DNA of 64,000 nt from Heliopora coerulea (GCA_030142905.1 JASJOG010000066.1:434001-498000), one strand, 5' to 3'. Counted from the stretch's first letter, positions 1 to 12,375 are shown. Notes: generated from the letters alone by a model not told the origin. Program-made: numbers and translations.

Positions 1-551
1 ACTGTATCGTAAGTCTGCTATGAGGAGGTCAATATCAAATAATGTAAGGTTTTGCGGAAATCTCTTATCAATTAGAAACTATTTCAGTTGGTCTATGAGG
101 GAAGTGCAGTCGGAAGATGAAAAGGATTTAGAACGTCTCATTTGTGAAAGCCTAAGTTACAACAACCACACCAGTTATATGACAGCTAAAACCAAGAAAA
201 TGTTGAATCTTGCGCATATGAGGAGGACAGGAACCAGAGAATAAAGAAGCTTTCATACATTACTTGGGTAGATCTTACCTCAAAATCTCCCAGTGTAGTA
301 TGGTTATGTTACAATAAAAGGAAGGCCAAGTTTGAATTTTTTTTGGCCAGCGGAGATCAATTCGATTTATTGCTGGAAATGTGTAGTGCAGTGCTTTCAT
401 TTGCTTTCATTTACCAATCTGAGCGAAATAACAGACATTTTTTCTTTACAAGTGTTTAAGGGTTCACGCGATGATGATATAACCAAATTTGTCTTGTTTC
501 ACTTTCGTATAAAGACTCCTTGAAATACTGTTTGCCTTAACAAAATTTACA
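1..551. other. Intergenic, no gene recognised
   Basis: Two short open frames (20-244 and 332-523, plus strand) show no family resemblance and no supporting splice structure. Nothing else seen. Confidence 0.5.
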
Positions 552-629
552 AGTTCACTTCGGTAGGAGGAAGTAAATTCCTATTTTATGAGTTCACTTC
601 GGTAGGAGGAAGTAAATTCCTATTTTATT
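552..629. repeat. Perfect two-copy tandem repeat, 39-bp unit
   Basis: Unit agttcacttcggtaggagga continuing to ...ctattttat is repeated head to tail at 552-590 and 591-629, differing only at the very end of the unit. A recent local duplication. Confidence 0.9.
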
Positions 630-921
630 AGTGTTAACCCGCTCATTAAATTCTTTACAACCATGCATTACGGAAAACCGCTCTTGTATTTTTCACAGAG
701 AACTCATCCCCGAATTTAATGCTAAATTTTGTTATGACTTGATGGTATTGGATTAATTTAATGGTTATTTTTTGTAAAATATTGTATTGCTGTTGCTAAT
801 AAACTATTATTTAAATTTTTCTTCTTTTTACTTCATTGGTAGTTTGCCCTATGGAATGTTGAGTTAACTGTTTTAAGCTGGCCACTAATTTTCTGCATCT
901 AGCTTATTATTATGGAGTATA

Positions 922-1518
922 CAATAGAACTTCGTTAACTCGAGCGGCTCTGTTAACTGGAACTCCCCCCTAACTCGAACCAAATTCAATTTCCCCTGGA
1001 CTTGATCACATTTCCCCTATCGTTTACTACCGCATAACTCGAACTCGGTTAACTCGAACTCCCCGCTAACTCGAACTATGTTCATACTCCCTTGGCTCAA
1101 ATTTACCCCGCTAACTCAAACTCTATTTTGGAAACGTCGGTCGATAAACCTGAAAGTGTCCGGACGGAGCTCTTTGACTAGTCGGAATTTTGAATCTTTA
1201 CTGATAACAACGTGACAATGTATGGAAACGTAATTCAAATCCAGAAAGACCATCTTTCAGGAGTGACGCAATTTAAAATCCACATAACGAATTGATTATC
1301 CAGGGTAAATATTCAGGACAACACATTCAACTCTATCCATGATGAAAAATTAAAATATTCTTAACTGACTGGACCTAAATGACTGGCAATTGTAGATGAA
1401 TCAAAAAATCTCGATACCGTATTAATTGTTAACAGGATACTTGAAATCCAACGCCCGCCCGGCCAACTCGAACTATTTTTCATTACCGTTGGCAGTTCGA
1501 GTTAGCGAGGTTCTACTG
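922..1518. mobile_element. pogo/Tigger-like MITE with TAACTCGAACT repeats
   Basis: Left end CAATAGAACTTCGTTAACTC and right end GTTAGCGAGGTTCTACTG form terminal inverted repeats of the CAGTAGAACCTCGNTAACTC type known from pogo/Tigger elements. Sub-terminal copies of taactcgaact occur at about 975, 1035, 1050, 1068 and 1465. A TA flanks the left end; the right flank is CA, a likely mutated TA duplication. No transposase frame inside. Confidence 0.65.
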
Positions 1519-1989
1519 CATTTGAAATTTGATTAAATGAAAAATTAGGTAAACAAATTCAATGAGTTTACTTCCAGTTTCGTAATGTCACGAGGATATA
1601 GTATTGTACAATGGCATGATACACTTCGCAAAGTGGTGCACTACTCGGAGGCGCAAATCATGGTGAACAATGTTACAGCAAATTATTCGTATTTGAAGTA
1701 TGTCCTCTTATTACATTTACTGGCTATGAATAGTCCTACTTAGTAATTCAACTATTTACAATCCGTATCCGACCTTTTTATTTTACTTTGGCAAACGCCA
1801 GACGATTTCACTCGTCCTGGAGAGAGGGTCTCGTACCGAAAAAAAGGTAAAACTCGATGCAGGATTTTTCAGCTTCCGGACCACATTGACACGAACAAAC
1901 AGTCCGATTTTGGACAACGAAAATGTGGCATTTACACTTTATTATTTACAGTTTATATTCATCTACAATTTATTGAATTTTACATTTCA
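1519..1989. other. Intergenic, no gene recognised
   Basis: AT-rich DNA without open frames over 60 codons or recognisable repeats. Confidence 0.4.
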
Positions 1990-2147
1990 CAAGAAATAGA
2001 GTTTCTATGTGATGTAGTCTGGAAATTTTCGAGTGGCAGAATATTGACCCAACTGGGACCTACGGAGGGAAATGCTTCTCTAGGGCCTCCGAGTGGGAAT
2101 CAAACCCACGACCCTGAAGGTGGAGAATCCGTGTCCAAGGTCTCCGC
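1990..2147 (-). repeat. tRNA-derived SINE fragment, minus strand
   Basis: Read on the minus strand it contains a Pol III B box (gtgggtttgattcccactc, 2090-2108), followed by a tail containing ggtcccagttgggtcaatat. The A-box half is degenerate. It abuts the forward SINE at 2152, giving a head-to-head pair. Confidence 0.6.
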
Positions 2148-2151
2148 AACG

Positions 2152-2290
2152 GCCTTCGTAGCTCAGTTGGCAGAACGCTGAACTAGATTTGCAGGGTCGC
2201 GGGTTCGGTTCACGACCGAAGCCAAGTAGTTGCATTTTTCGCAACTGCTACCGGTTCGGTCTAAAAATATAAGAATTTGACAGTGGAAAA
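2152..2290 (+). repeat. tRNA-derived SINE head, plus strand
   Basis: 2152-2223 resembles a whole tRNA: A box tagctcagttggcagaac, B box gggttcggttc, and complementary ends gg-cttc/gaagcc. A non-tRNA tail follows. The stems carry mismatches, so a SINE head is more likely than a functional tRNA gene. Confidence 0.6.
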
Positions 2291-2298
2291 TTGCAATT

Positions 2299-2366
2299 AA
2301 TAATAATAATAATGATAATCACAGCAATAATAATAATGATAATGATGATAATAATGATAATAATGA
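2299..2366. repeat. Microsatellite rich in AAT/GAT
   Basis: Imperfect run of aataataatgataat units following the SINE tail; such runs are common at SINE 3' ends. Confidence 0.8.
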
Positions 2367-2488
2367 TTAGTTTAACAACATTATAGCAACTCAACTATAG
2401 CAACTACACACACATAAGAATTTACTTAATCAAATTTTTTGAAAACTGTACGCAATAAAATCATTAGTTATATTAATAACAAGAAACT

Positions 2489-2490
<2 letters not shown>

Positions 2491-2522
<32 letters not shown>

Positions 2523-2550
2523 CTACAGACGGAACCGTTTCGGCCTACAC

Positions 2551-2601
<51 letters not shown>

Positions 2602-2612
2602 TGCGTGTGTGT
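2491..2612. repeat. (AT)n and (GT)n microsatellites
   Basis: A pure (AT)n block at 2491-2520, a 38-bp spacer, then (GT)n at 2559-2612 with two GC interruptions near its end. Confidence 0.95.
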
Positions 2613-3214
2613 AAACAACTTAAAGAGATATGGCGTGCCTTTCATCGTTCTGTTTGGAATTTTGGCAGACCAGCTAGAGTCATTACACAATTCACGATTT
2701 CACCCACTCACGCCTGTCGCCGGCAATAAATAGTTAAGGCAGAAACAAGGTTCACCGAGTTTCTTAAAAGACCGACTGCAAAGTTGTTATCGCCTATTTT
2801 TGAGACGAAAGCACTGAGGAATCTCATGCACCTAAGCACTAAGTGGACATCCCTCTGCGAGTAAGGCGGAAAAGAGTGCTGAGTCTCCCTTAACTATAAG
2901 CTGTCGAATGAAGAATAAAGGTGTCGAGGAAATCCACATTCCAGTTTAGCTTGGGTTCTCTAATAACGCTAGAGTAGAGCCAGAACTGGACTTAAGAATG
3001 GTTTACCTTCTGTTTGGGTATCAATATGTGCTTTGGTTTTGAACTGCGGTAGATCTAGCTCTGTGAGACAGAAATGGAGCATAACAGAAGAGCGTGGACA
3101 CTCAGGGATTTTAACAAATAGGCTTCTGCAGTCATTCTATTATTTTAAAGTATTTTCGAAGTCAGGATATAAAAACAGGGTGCGGCATTGGCAATGTTGA
3201 GCAATCTGTGTAAA
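2613..3214. other. Intergenic, no gene recognised
   Basis: No open frame or repeat I could assign. Confidence 0.4.
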
Positions 3215-3329
3215 GCCAAAAAGGTCAGGGAACTGCCGAAACTTACAAGATGGGTAAGCGACGTTTTGAGCTACGGCTTTTCGTCGGAGCGAAACGTTTA
3301 GCTCCGCGCATTTCCCTGACCTTTTTGGC
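3215..3329. repeat. Short TIR/foldback element
   Basis: gccaaaaaggtcagggaa (3215-3232) and its exact reverse complement (3312-3329) bound a 115-bp unit. MITE or hairpin; no flanking duplication identified. Confidence 0.7.
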
Positions 3330-4456
3330 ATGTATTTTTACAGTATGTATCCATCTGCTACTGGACATGTCATATTTTATATAAAGGGCATATGGTAATA
3401 AACCTCGTTTCAGCTTATCTGATTTAACTGCAAAGAAGTTGCCGAACATAATGATGTGATGTCTCATTAGTCCGAGCAATGATTTATTTCCGATAGTGCT
3501 AAATCATCGTGGCTCGGTAGGTTGTAATGTCGGCAGTGGCACAATGAAAATACCTTGAGTACTGGAACAGTATGCTCTTAGTTCAACAAGCCGACTAAAT
3601 TATGGGTTGAAAATGGGTTTGCCGATCTTTAATTCCCTGACTAATCCTGGTTTTCCATTCATAAATTAGTGGTATTTTATCGATTTAAAAGAAACGTATC
3701 ACATCTCCATGCATATTGCACCTATGAATGAATAATCAAATCAACTGTTGGCAATTGGCCCCAAAATAATATGAGATGTGAGCACGTAAAAAGAAGCGAT
3801 CACTGATGACACAGAGAATCGATAAAGATATCAGTGAGCTTGGGATTGGTGTTGGTAGAACTACACGGCAGCACACAATGTTTCAAAGGACAAACTTAGA
3901 GATATAATATCGTTATTAAGTATTCACTCCGACAAGTCTGAGTATTTCTAGATCATTTTTCTTACTACATTTATGTGAGGCTAGTGTTCATTAAGTATTC
4001 AATTAGGTGCGATGGGAATATAGTGGGGAGTATGGATAAGCCATGAAACTATATATTATGAACTGGAAACAAATAGCATCTGTCAACGTTTTTTCATCAC
4101 TTTCACTGACATCGCCTTAAAAATGCAACAAGCTGGTAGCATCAGGCCAGATACAATACATGTATGTCGTACACACGCAAAAACGCACTTACTGTATCAG
4201 ACGCATGATCATGTCTGTTTAGAATATTGTAGCGACCCCCGATGACAGTATGCTTGTCAAAATAGGGACAAAACAACAAGATCTAAGATTTGTCAATCAA
4301 GATACATGTAGTGTATTAGCATAAACATTCTCAAAGTTACAGTACGACTGATAAACTAACAAGGAATCAAGATTCCCAGAGCTACATCAAGAAACGCGTA
4401 GATACATCAAGATTAATATACTTAGTTATATCAGTATTCTGCGTACATCACGTTTC
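3330..4456. other. Intergenic; degenerate AT-rich DNA
   Basis: No gene. From about 4300 the sequence contains scattered acatcaagatt units that lead into the tetranucleotide array. Confidence 0.4.
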
Positions 4457-4532
4457 TCATACATACATACATACATACATATATACATACATACATACAT
4501 ACATACATACATACATACATACATACATACAT
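4457..4532. repeat. (ATAC)n microsatellite
   Basis: About 18 tetranucleotide units with one atat interruption near 4481, flanked on both sides (4380-4640) by diverged acatcaagattcatat-like minisatellite units. Confidence 0.95.
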
Positions 4533-4639
4533 CAAGATTCATATAATCACATCACGATTCACATAAATATGTTAAGATTCACATATATACATCGAAATTC
4601 TTATACATATATTACGATTTACATGTTACAGCGAGATTA

Positions 4640-5316
4640 ATATTCATAATGACATATTGAGATTGTTATGCACATATGTATGATCTAACTAGAAATACGT
4701 GCACGCAACAACCCCTCGCCCACCCTTCCAATATATCTCTCGAGAATTCAAGTAACAATGATAATTTTTCAAAATTCTCAAAAAGACAAATCCTCCTGAC
4801 TATAACTGGAAGAGGACATGCAATAAAAAAAAAATTCACACAGAATTTGTCCGCAAATAAACAACAATCCAAACTGGAAATTATTTTATGTTTAAACTGC
4901 TAATAGTCATATTTACGTTTAAAATTTCAATTCTGCTTTATTAAAACAAAGAGTTCGGTAAGAACAACGTTCAACGGCTTAACAAATGGTAAAATGTCCA
5001 TCCTTACAATTAAATTATTAAACAACGAATGATAGGATCAATACCCTGAATTATTTGCGGGTTTACCGTAATTCGTGTCGTTTTCCAATTAGACTTCTCA
5101 CTCATTTTGCCTAAAAGAAAGATTGTTTTATTAGATGACCAGACTTTTCGTCTTAAAAGTGGAGCATTCTCATAGGTTATCAAACGGATACCGGCATTAT
5201 GGACAGCTCATGATTGAATCTTTTTCTGACATTTTTTTGACTTTAAAAATTGATAAATTATACATTACCTCAAAGTTGGTTACAAATGTCTTTAAGGTGT
5301 GCTATGATAAGGGTTT
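4640..5316. other. Intergenic before the Crypton remnant
   Basis: Short overlapping open frames on both strands at 4666-4903 and one at 5135-5323 show no recognisable motif. Confidence 0.4.
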
Positions 5317-6480
5317 ATGCTAAGTATTCATCCGGAAGTACAAGACTTTGGTGACGAAGATGAAACGAATTACGAAATCGACGAAGTAAGCAAAGAAAAC
5401 ATGAACGAGTTCTGCAGTTTCATCGCTGACCAAAAACAAAAAAATACAAAACATAAAACAAAATACGACAAAGCAAACCTTGTGCAAGTTCTGTCGAAAG
5501 AAGAACGAGAAGAGGGAAGTAAAAGACGTACTTTTTCCAAGGCAAAAAATCAATAAAAAAGAAAAATGGCGTATAAATCTGTAACTCTTGCGTATTTTCA
5601 ACTAAGCATTCAGTGGCACCTCAACACAAAAGGTTCAACGGTAAATATACTCACAGACGACTTTAAACTTTACTGAGAGGTTTTAAAATTCTGATGAAAG
5701 CATTACCGGTCGAATACGGTAAAGGTCATCATGCACAAATCACTCTTGAAGTGAGAAAGACTGAAGCGGACAACTGTTTTGCCGAAGGATAATTTGGTGA
5801 CCAAAAACAAGTAGCTTTGCAACGAGTTACCTGGTGGCTGCTTACCTTGCATTTTTGTTTCGAGCCATAAATACATCCTAACGTCTTCAATGGGGTGACA
5901 TTTCATAGCGAAAAATATCCTGATTGAGGCAATGAAATCTTTGTGTGGAAAGCGTAGAAACCATCCAAAGACTGTCATGGCCTGGACAACTCTTCTGGAT
6001 GACAAGTGTTCTATCCCACTTCTCAAACAGTTGACCATGAACGCTGTCCGGTTAAATACTGCAAAATGTTCAAAAATAATCGTCGTACAGAGGTGAACGA
6101 ACCAGAATCTTCATTCTACTTTACCAATAAACACCAGCAAAATCCAGGCGGTAATATTTCATACAAGAATTCTCCCTTAGGGAAGAATAAAGTCGGGAAG
6201 CTACTTTTGAAAGCTGCTCAAAACAATTCCGTTCGCAGAACTTGTACTTCAAAGCTACTCGATTCAGACGTACCTGTGATTGTGCAGCTCAGGTAAGTGG
6301 TTACCACAACGTGAAAAGTCCCAAGATTTATACTAATCGACATCTATTCAACTTCAGCAAAGAATGTTGTTTTAATACAGTTAGTCGTTTAGCAAATGTC
6401 CTGACAGCAAGCGAGTTCCCTTACGTCTTTTGTTCATATAAATCAGAAAGAACCAAGACAAAGCGTTGCTGCAAAAAGTG
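5317..6480 (+). pseudogene. Decayed Crypton-type tyrosine recombinase (DUF3504/KIAA1958-like)
   Basis: Broken coding remnant. An N-terminal part (5317-5556) includes NEFCSFIADQKQKNTKHKTK, like the start of the recombinase core-binding domain. From 5830 one frame reads WWLLTLHFCFEP, FVWKA and, after further stops, HERCPVKYCKMFKNNRR, ESSFYFTNKHQ, SPLGKNKVGKLLLKAA and NNSVRRTCTSKLL. These are the family's order of motifs (HFG-R region, CPV, SPFYL, P-G-N-L, HS-RRT). The frame is interrupted by TAA, TGA and TAG between 5860 and 6000. A frameshift near 6292 separates VQLR from SGYHNVKSPKIYTN, the final G-H/Y-x-x-x-S-Y box. It cannot make an active enzyme. Family assignment is from memory of motif patterns. 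Confidence 0.7.
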
Positions 6481-6499
6481 AACAGTTGGCAAATGCATA

Positions 6500-8580
6500 T
6501 TCCAAGGAACTAACTTTGAGAACTGCTCCGTCAAGTCATAAATTGTACAGTTACTGAGGTGGGAAACCATCCGCAGGCACCAAGAAAGCCATTTCCTTTG
6601 TCGGTCTTAAATCATTTACTGGCTTCAGTGTTCAAATAATGTAAACAACTTGCGAGAGATCCATACAAGAGAAAAAAGAACGAGACCAAATCGATTTGCT
6701 TCGTTACGGTACCTAAGTACGGTTTGTTCAACAACATACCAGTCCCCGAGCTTGCACACGGCATTTTTGAGTGACCGGAACCCATGGATATATAGATATA
6801 TATATAGAAAGATACATACACAAAGCGAAAATTTTTCTCCCTAGAAACCACGCGTGAAACAGGACTCCACGCACGTCAAGATTAGTACCCTCGCACCGCG
6901 CTTCGCGCGGTGGGCGAGGGGATAAATTGCAAAAGTTTTTTGGTGAATATTCATGTATCGGACTGTCTTCAGTATGATCAAACTGATGCAACACAGCCAA
7001 ACGATCAGGCTGAAAGTAGCCTGTTGGTTTGTCCATGCTGTACTTGTCATATCAAACTGATACTACCAGTTTAATATGACAAGTCGACGCATGTATGCTT
7101 TCCACAGAACTGTTCTAGTCTTAAAGAATATGATGGAACAAAGCAATAGCACTAACAAGACAACCTGTTATACATTGGAATCCATTCAACAGGTTTCATG
7201 CAGCAGCCCCAGGAATATCTCAGTGCAATTTAACATCAGAGGCACTCCAGACGATTTTATCATTTACTGTTGACATATCGGCGTTGATGCATTCTGTTAC
7301 CATTATGCTGTCATCAGAGGTCGCAACAATTTTGCAGAACAGACTTGATATCAGGCCTGATAAAGAGTGTGCGTTATGGCTGGTTTTAATCACCTGATAC
7401 AGATGTCACATCATACACGTGTCAGGCGTAATTCTGAAGACCGTCATGCTCTGTTGTGTATTTTTGTGTGCAGTAGGTTGTGCGTTTCGCTGCAGATTTG
7501 TAACAGTTGCAATGATCTCAAACATTTTCATGAGAAAAATATCTTAACTTAGAATTCAAAATTACCTCCATAGGCGGTCACTCGGCTCCATTTTCGACCC
7601 CATGGGTTCCGGAAGTACGTACTTAACTTCAGATTATATAAAGAATATTGAAGAATTCCAGGAATGCGACGCTGCTGGCGGTCTTAACTGTCACGCAAAC
7701 GAGTCGCTCGGCACGTTTCGTGTGAAATCTAATGGGAATAAAAACGTTCCTTTGAAATAGTTCTCATGAAAACCTTTCATGAGTTGAATCTTTCAACTTT
7801 CTCGGCGAAGAGTGATTTTTTCGTTGAGGAAATAAAAAGCTAAGAGGGCATGCTCAAAAGCCTGTTCGCGACGATATTTTCGCATTTCTCTAGATATTTT
7901 TACCTTGGGTAAAGGCCTTTAGCGAGTGCCATGGAAACTCAGCGTTTCCGATAACCTCTCCTTTTGACACCTCGATAAGAAGTTTGCAAATATCGGTTGG
8001 CAGACCCAAGTTTGCGTCGCAACAACGGCGTGGCGAACATGTTGGCGAACTGTCGACTAGAGATGCAATTGGTCTTCTCTCTTGTTACCAACTTTCTTAA
8101 CTTTTTCGTCTTCACAAACTCGCATTTGACGTGTAAACGTATGTCAAACAAGTGCACATAATTTTAAGCACATCAAACAACGCCAGCCCTTTTTATGTCA
8201 ACTGTACAAAAAGGCGTCGTCTTTAAAACCAGCGCTCAACCATTTTGACATTATCTTAGGTTCTTACAATAATTCTTTTACGTGGATTTCGTCAATAGAA
8301 CAGACTAAGACTACCAAAGAGTAGCTAATGGCATTAAATGTTACTGAACTGTTGCTTTTACAGCGACATGATAGTTGTTTGGGTTGATGGAAGTATCACG
8401 TGTGAAAACACGAATTTAATAACATTTTGAAGTTTTTGCCAACTGATGTTTGTAACTTTAGTTTGTGAGGTCTTGATTCGACTCGAGTGAGTAGAAGTTT
8501 CAAGAAGTAAGTTTTAAGTCGACTCGATTAGAACGGGGTCAGTAACATAAGCATGGAAGACACGACTCAACTTGACTCAA
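6500..8580. other. Intergenic, no gene recognised
   Basis: Open frames at 6612-7050, 7076-7273, 7367-7552 and 7939-8157 lack family motifs and splice logic. Apart from the hairpin at 7042 there is a compact G+C palindrome (cgcgcttcgcgcg) near 6899. Confidence 0.4.
7042..7084. repeat. Short hairpin
   Basis: acttgtcatatcaaactg (7042-7059) pairs with cagtttaatatgacaagt (7067-7084), 17 of 18 positions, with a 7-nt loop. Confidence 0.6.
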
Positions 8581-8581
8581 A

Positions 8582-8790
8582 CTCCGTTTACATCGTAACA
8601 TTTTGGACACGGCACAGCTAAGACTTTGGAACCGGTGCCACTATTTTTTTTTGGTACGGCATGGGTGATTTTCACAGTATAATGGAGAGGACTTCTTAAA
8701 ATTTGGTACTCTTGGCTAAAAATTTAGGCGTGCCCAAAACATAGTATACGTAGATCTCGGCCGTGTCCAAAATGTAAAGTGGAATGGGGT
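8582..8790. mobile_element. MITE, CCGTTTACA family, copy 1
   Basis: The left end ccgtttacatcgtaacattt and the right end containing gtgtccaaaatgtaaa are related inverted repeats. The same termini bound copies at 20341-20502 and around the nested hAT MITE at 46809-47605. Diverged. Confidence 0.55.
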
Positions 8791-9009
8791 TTCAAGGTCA
8801 ATAAATTCGATTTTAATGAAGATGTAATGACTCAGCTGAGTTCTCATGCCTGAAAGGACTCAGGCTAACTTGACATGTCTTAATGCCCATCGCACACAAG
8901 CCGATTTTAGTTGGGGACGTCCATACATGAGTGGATTAAAGGACTGTTTATACGGGCGATTTTTGCTACGATTTTTAGCACCCTGACAAATGCGATCGAG
9001 TGGATTGAC

Positions 9010-9175
9010 TTGCAGATCATTGTCCAATGCTATTATTCTGTGACTCTACAATACTTTGGCACAGAATAAAGAATTAACCAGAAGTCCCACTCGCGAGGAA
9101 ACTTGTCACACTTTTTTAACTGCGCATGTCCGCATCCGCCATGTTCTTGGAGGGTATACTCAGCGCATTTCAACT
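9010..9175. repeat. Left arm of a 2.6-kb inverted repeat pair
   Basis: Contains acagaataaagaattaacca, agaagtcccactc and ccatgttcttggagggtat. All recur in the same order as reverse complement at 11497-11630. The arms could be long TIRs of one element spanning 9010-11630, or two copies of a MITE. Confidence 0.6.
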
Positions 9176-11496
9176 AGAAACAATATGGCGAAAACCAAAG
9201 TTGGCTCACTAAAACTGCTGTATTTGGAAAAGTAGGAGGACGATTTTCATTACATTTCTGAATCTACTAAAGAGGAGGTAAGCGATTACTTTTTTATAAG
9301 TTTGGTAATGTATAACACGATTTTTTCGAGTACAATTTAGCTTGTGTTCACCGGCACCACAGTCGCTCTCAGCCCTTAATACGGTCCTTTCCAGGGCCCT
9401 GGAAAACTCCTGGAAAAACAGCTGTTTTCTGGGTTTTCCTGTAATTCTCCTGGAATTTTGTAAAGAATTTGAACCTGGATAATCCAGACCTGCCAATTCG
9501 TACATTCACAAAAGTTCCTTTTTTCATACACAAAATAGATTTGTTTGCTTTTGTCCTTGCTTTTCTGTCAAATCCAAATTTAATCGAGTCGTGAGTTCAT
9601 TATTGCTTAATTCTTATATTGAAACCAACAAAATAATGTTGTACTGTTGTCATAAGGAAGATTACATTCTTGTTCTTTTTGCCAAAGAAGAAAACTAGGT
9701 GTTGGATCCTGGAAAAGTAGCGTTGCTACCCTGGAAAACTCCTGGAATTTTGTGATCTTTCATCAGTATGAACCCTGTTTAATATTGATTCCAGGAAAAT
9801 TCAGAATATGAAGTTTTTTATGGACTGGTTTTTTATAACTTTTCCTTTATATAGTGACGTGGTCACAGATGGTGATGAAGGTCCTGTTTCAGTGTGTCTG
9901 TTTCAAACTTACAATGTACTAGTCAATATGGAGGCAAAGGCTGGAATTTCATCTGGAGAAGTGTAGTGTTGGCCAGATTATTCTTTGGTGTCTTATAGTT
10001 TATTTACATTCCTATCTCAACTACAAGGTCATTCAGATTAACCCAGTATGATGCAAGCACACAGAGGATTACCTTCTGATGAGAATTCAAACTGTAGAAA
10101 GAAACATTTAAAACATGAACGTGCCTTTCAGGGACACTTTATAAAGACAAAAATGATTTTTTATGCGCTATATTGTTGTTATATTTCTAAAATTTAAATT
10201 GTATTATAATGCAATGGCAAAGACTGGGAAACCTGAATAAGTAGTTCTCTGAATTGTAATAATGAACAGTATTTCTAAAGGATCATTGCCACCCACCGTT
10301 AAACATACATTGACATTACTGGTAGAGATTGTAAATTTAATAAAATGTTGTACACTTCCCAAAAACCAAGTCCTGTTATTATATTTTTTAATTTCTTATT
10401 TTTCATACTGTAAGTTGTAAGACAGAAAGCCATCATTTTTAAAATCAATTTTATTGTTATAGAGTAAGATGTCAAAAGTAGTTGCTGGCATTGCTTGCAT
10501 GGTCTTACCTGCACGTGGAAATCAACCATAGCATGTTTAACCCATTGAGGGACAAAGGCAAACTTTACTGTTTTATTCTGGCTAACAGCAAACAATTTTA
10601 TTCACCTAAGTGGTGAGTCCCAATGCACCCTTGCACCTGAATGGGTTAATAGACAATCTTAGGCAATGTTTACACTTGGTGCCCAATTGTATTTTGGATG
10701 GGTACTTTAATAAACACACCTATTATGCTAGAATAAAATATGTGAATTACAACTGCCATTATAGTTTGTTATTTACATACTACACATGTAGACTTTCACC
10801 TCATTTAACCAAATTATTTAACTTAAATTGTGCACTGTATGCTGTTGATGATTAAAGTTTAGGCCTTTCCAAGCATTACAAACAAATGCATACGCATAAA
10901 TTCTGAGTAGAAACTGTAAGCCAAAGTCTACGTACCATATGTACATTATCAAACTTCACTGGGGTCGGTTACTTCTCCTGGAACTCTTTTAAGATATTGA
11001 AAGATGATTCAATCTTTACTGAAACGCATAAATAGTTTTATAGGTAGATGTTCTTTAACTGATTTACTGTAGCTTCAAAGATTTCTTAGCTCCTAATAAT
11101 GCAACCCAGTGTATGCACACATTCAGCGAGTTTTAATCGTTTCAAGTCAAACATTTAACACATATAACAACGGCTGTTAGGTAACTTTTAAAAACTGTAC
11201 TAGTCAATACAAATTGTAGTGTGATTGTAAAAATGTAGTGTAAATTTAGTTCAAATTATTTGAATAAATTTCCGATTACCAGACTATTAATGTGGTGAAT
11301 CACCGAGAGACAAGGATTGTTAAACTGCCTAATTGTGATCAGTTTTAGCGTAGTATTTGGAAATTTTTAAACAAAACAGTCAGTTTGCCTTCGTTTTAAC
11401 CGGCCTCGGTGGTAGAATCGCCATCCGACGTCCAAAATTTAGCCAGATCCCTTCAAACTGAACTACTCCATATCGTTTCGTTCTGAAAATGACTCT
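9176..11496. other. DNA between inverted arms, no gene recognised
   Basis: Holds repeated ctggaaaactcctgg-type motifs at about 9395-9460 and 9705-9755. The ORFs at 9209-9505 and 10299-10855 have no recognisable motif. No transposase seen. Confidence 0.4.
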
Positions 11497-11640
11497 GTTA
11501 TACCCTCCAAGAACATGGCGGCCGTTCAACTTCCTGTGTGCGCGAGGCAACATGCACGAAGACATGTACATCAGAGGTGCCGACACTGAGTGGGACTTCT
11601 GGTTAATTCTTTATTCTGTGACTTTGGCGAGTTGTTTAGT
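11497..11640. repeat. Right arm of the 2.6-kb inverted repeat pair
   Basis: Reverse complement relative of 9010-9175, including ataccctccaagaacatgg and gagtgggacttctggttaat. An insertion of about 40 bp relative to the left arm separates the shared blocks. Confidence 0.6.
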
Positions 11641-11882
11641 CAATCGCATGCTTCAGGATGAAAAAGATAGCAAGAAGAATCGCCCGTGTAAACAGCTCTT
11701 AAGTAAGACAAGATTTTGTTGCAGTCATCAGGAACTGCTCCACGTTTGTGAGACTTAGTCCGCCGACTGGGTTTTGAGAAAAAATTGGGTAGTATGCGGC
11801 GGACTTGGGCGAGGGCTCCACGTGATTTGAGTCTACGATCAGTGACTTTAGTAGCGGGACATGAATCTCTAATAACTACCTG

Positions 11883-12375
11883 CTTTCCCCCTCTCCACTT
11901 TAGCAATGTTGAATGGTGAACAATTGTGAATTTTGTGCAATTCTTAGCGCCAAGACTGATTATTCCTTGTAACCAAACAACACTGAAATGGGGAGGGAAG
12001 GGAGAATGTTAGATTTATGACATTTTGGGGATAGAGAAATGATTTTGTCAGGTGTTCCAGTCTAATTTGTCACCGATTGTCTGAGTTTGAGGCAGGGAGT
12101 ACTTGCGAAATAAAATGTGGTAAATCAACGTTTGGAAGTTGTGATTACGCCATCTTTTGGTAATCAATCACTCCTGCGTCTCCCCTCCCTTTCACAATGT
12201 TGAATAGTGAACAATTGTTTATTTTGTGCGATTCTTAGCACCGAGACTAACTATGCTTTGTTACCAAACAACATTGAAGTGGGGGAGGGAGGGGAACGTT
12301 AGATTTATGACATTTGGGGGATCGAGAAGTGATTTTGTCAGCTGTCCCAGTCTAATTTGTCACTGATTGTAGACA
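11883..12375 (+). repeat. Two-copy tandem duplication, unit about 296 bp
   Basis: The block around caatgttgaatggtgaacaa (11903) recurs as caatgttgaatagtgaacaa (12198), followed in both by matching ttgttaccaaacaacattga-type, gttagatttatgacatttgg-type and agtctaatttgtcac sequences. Moderate divergence, so an old event. Confidence 0.85.

Noticed and set aside
2152..2223. Functional tRNA gene
   Set aside because: Stem mismatches, an imperfect acceptor stem and the attached non-tRNA tail fit a SINE head better.
4457..4532. CRISPR-like array of regularly spaced repeats
   Set aside because: Simple tetranucleotide microsatellite in a eukaryotic genome, without spacers.
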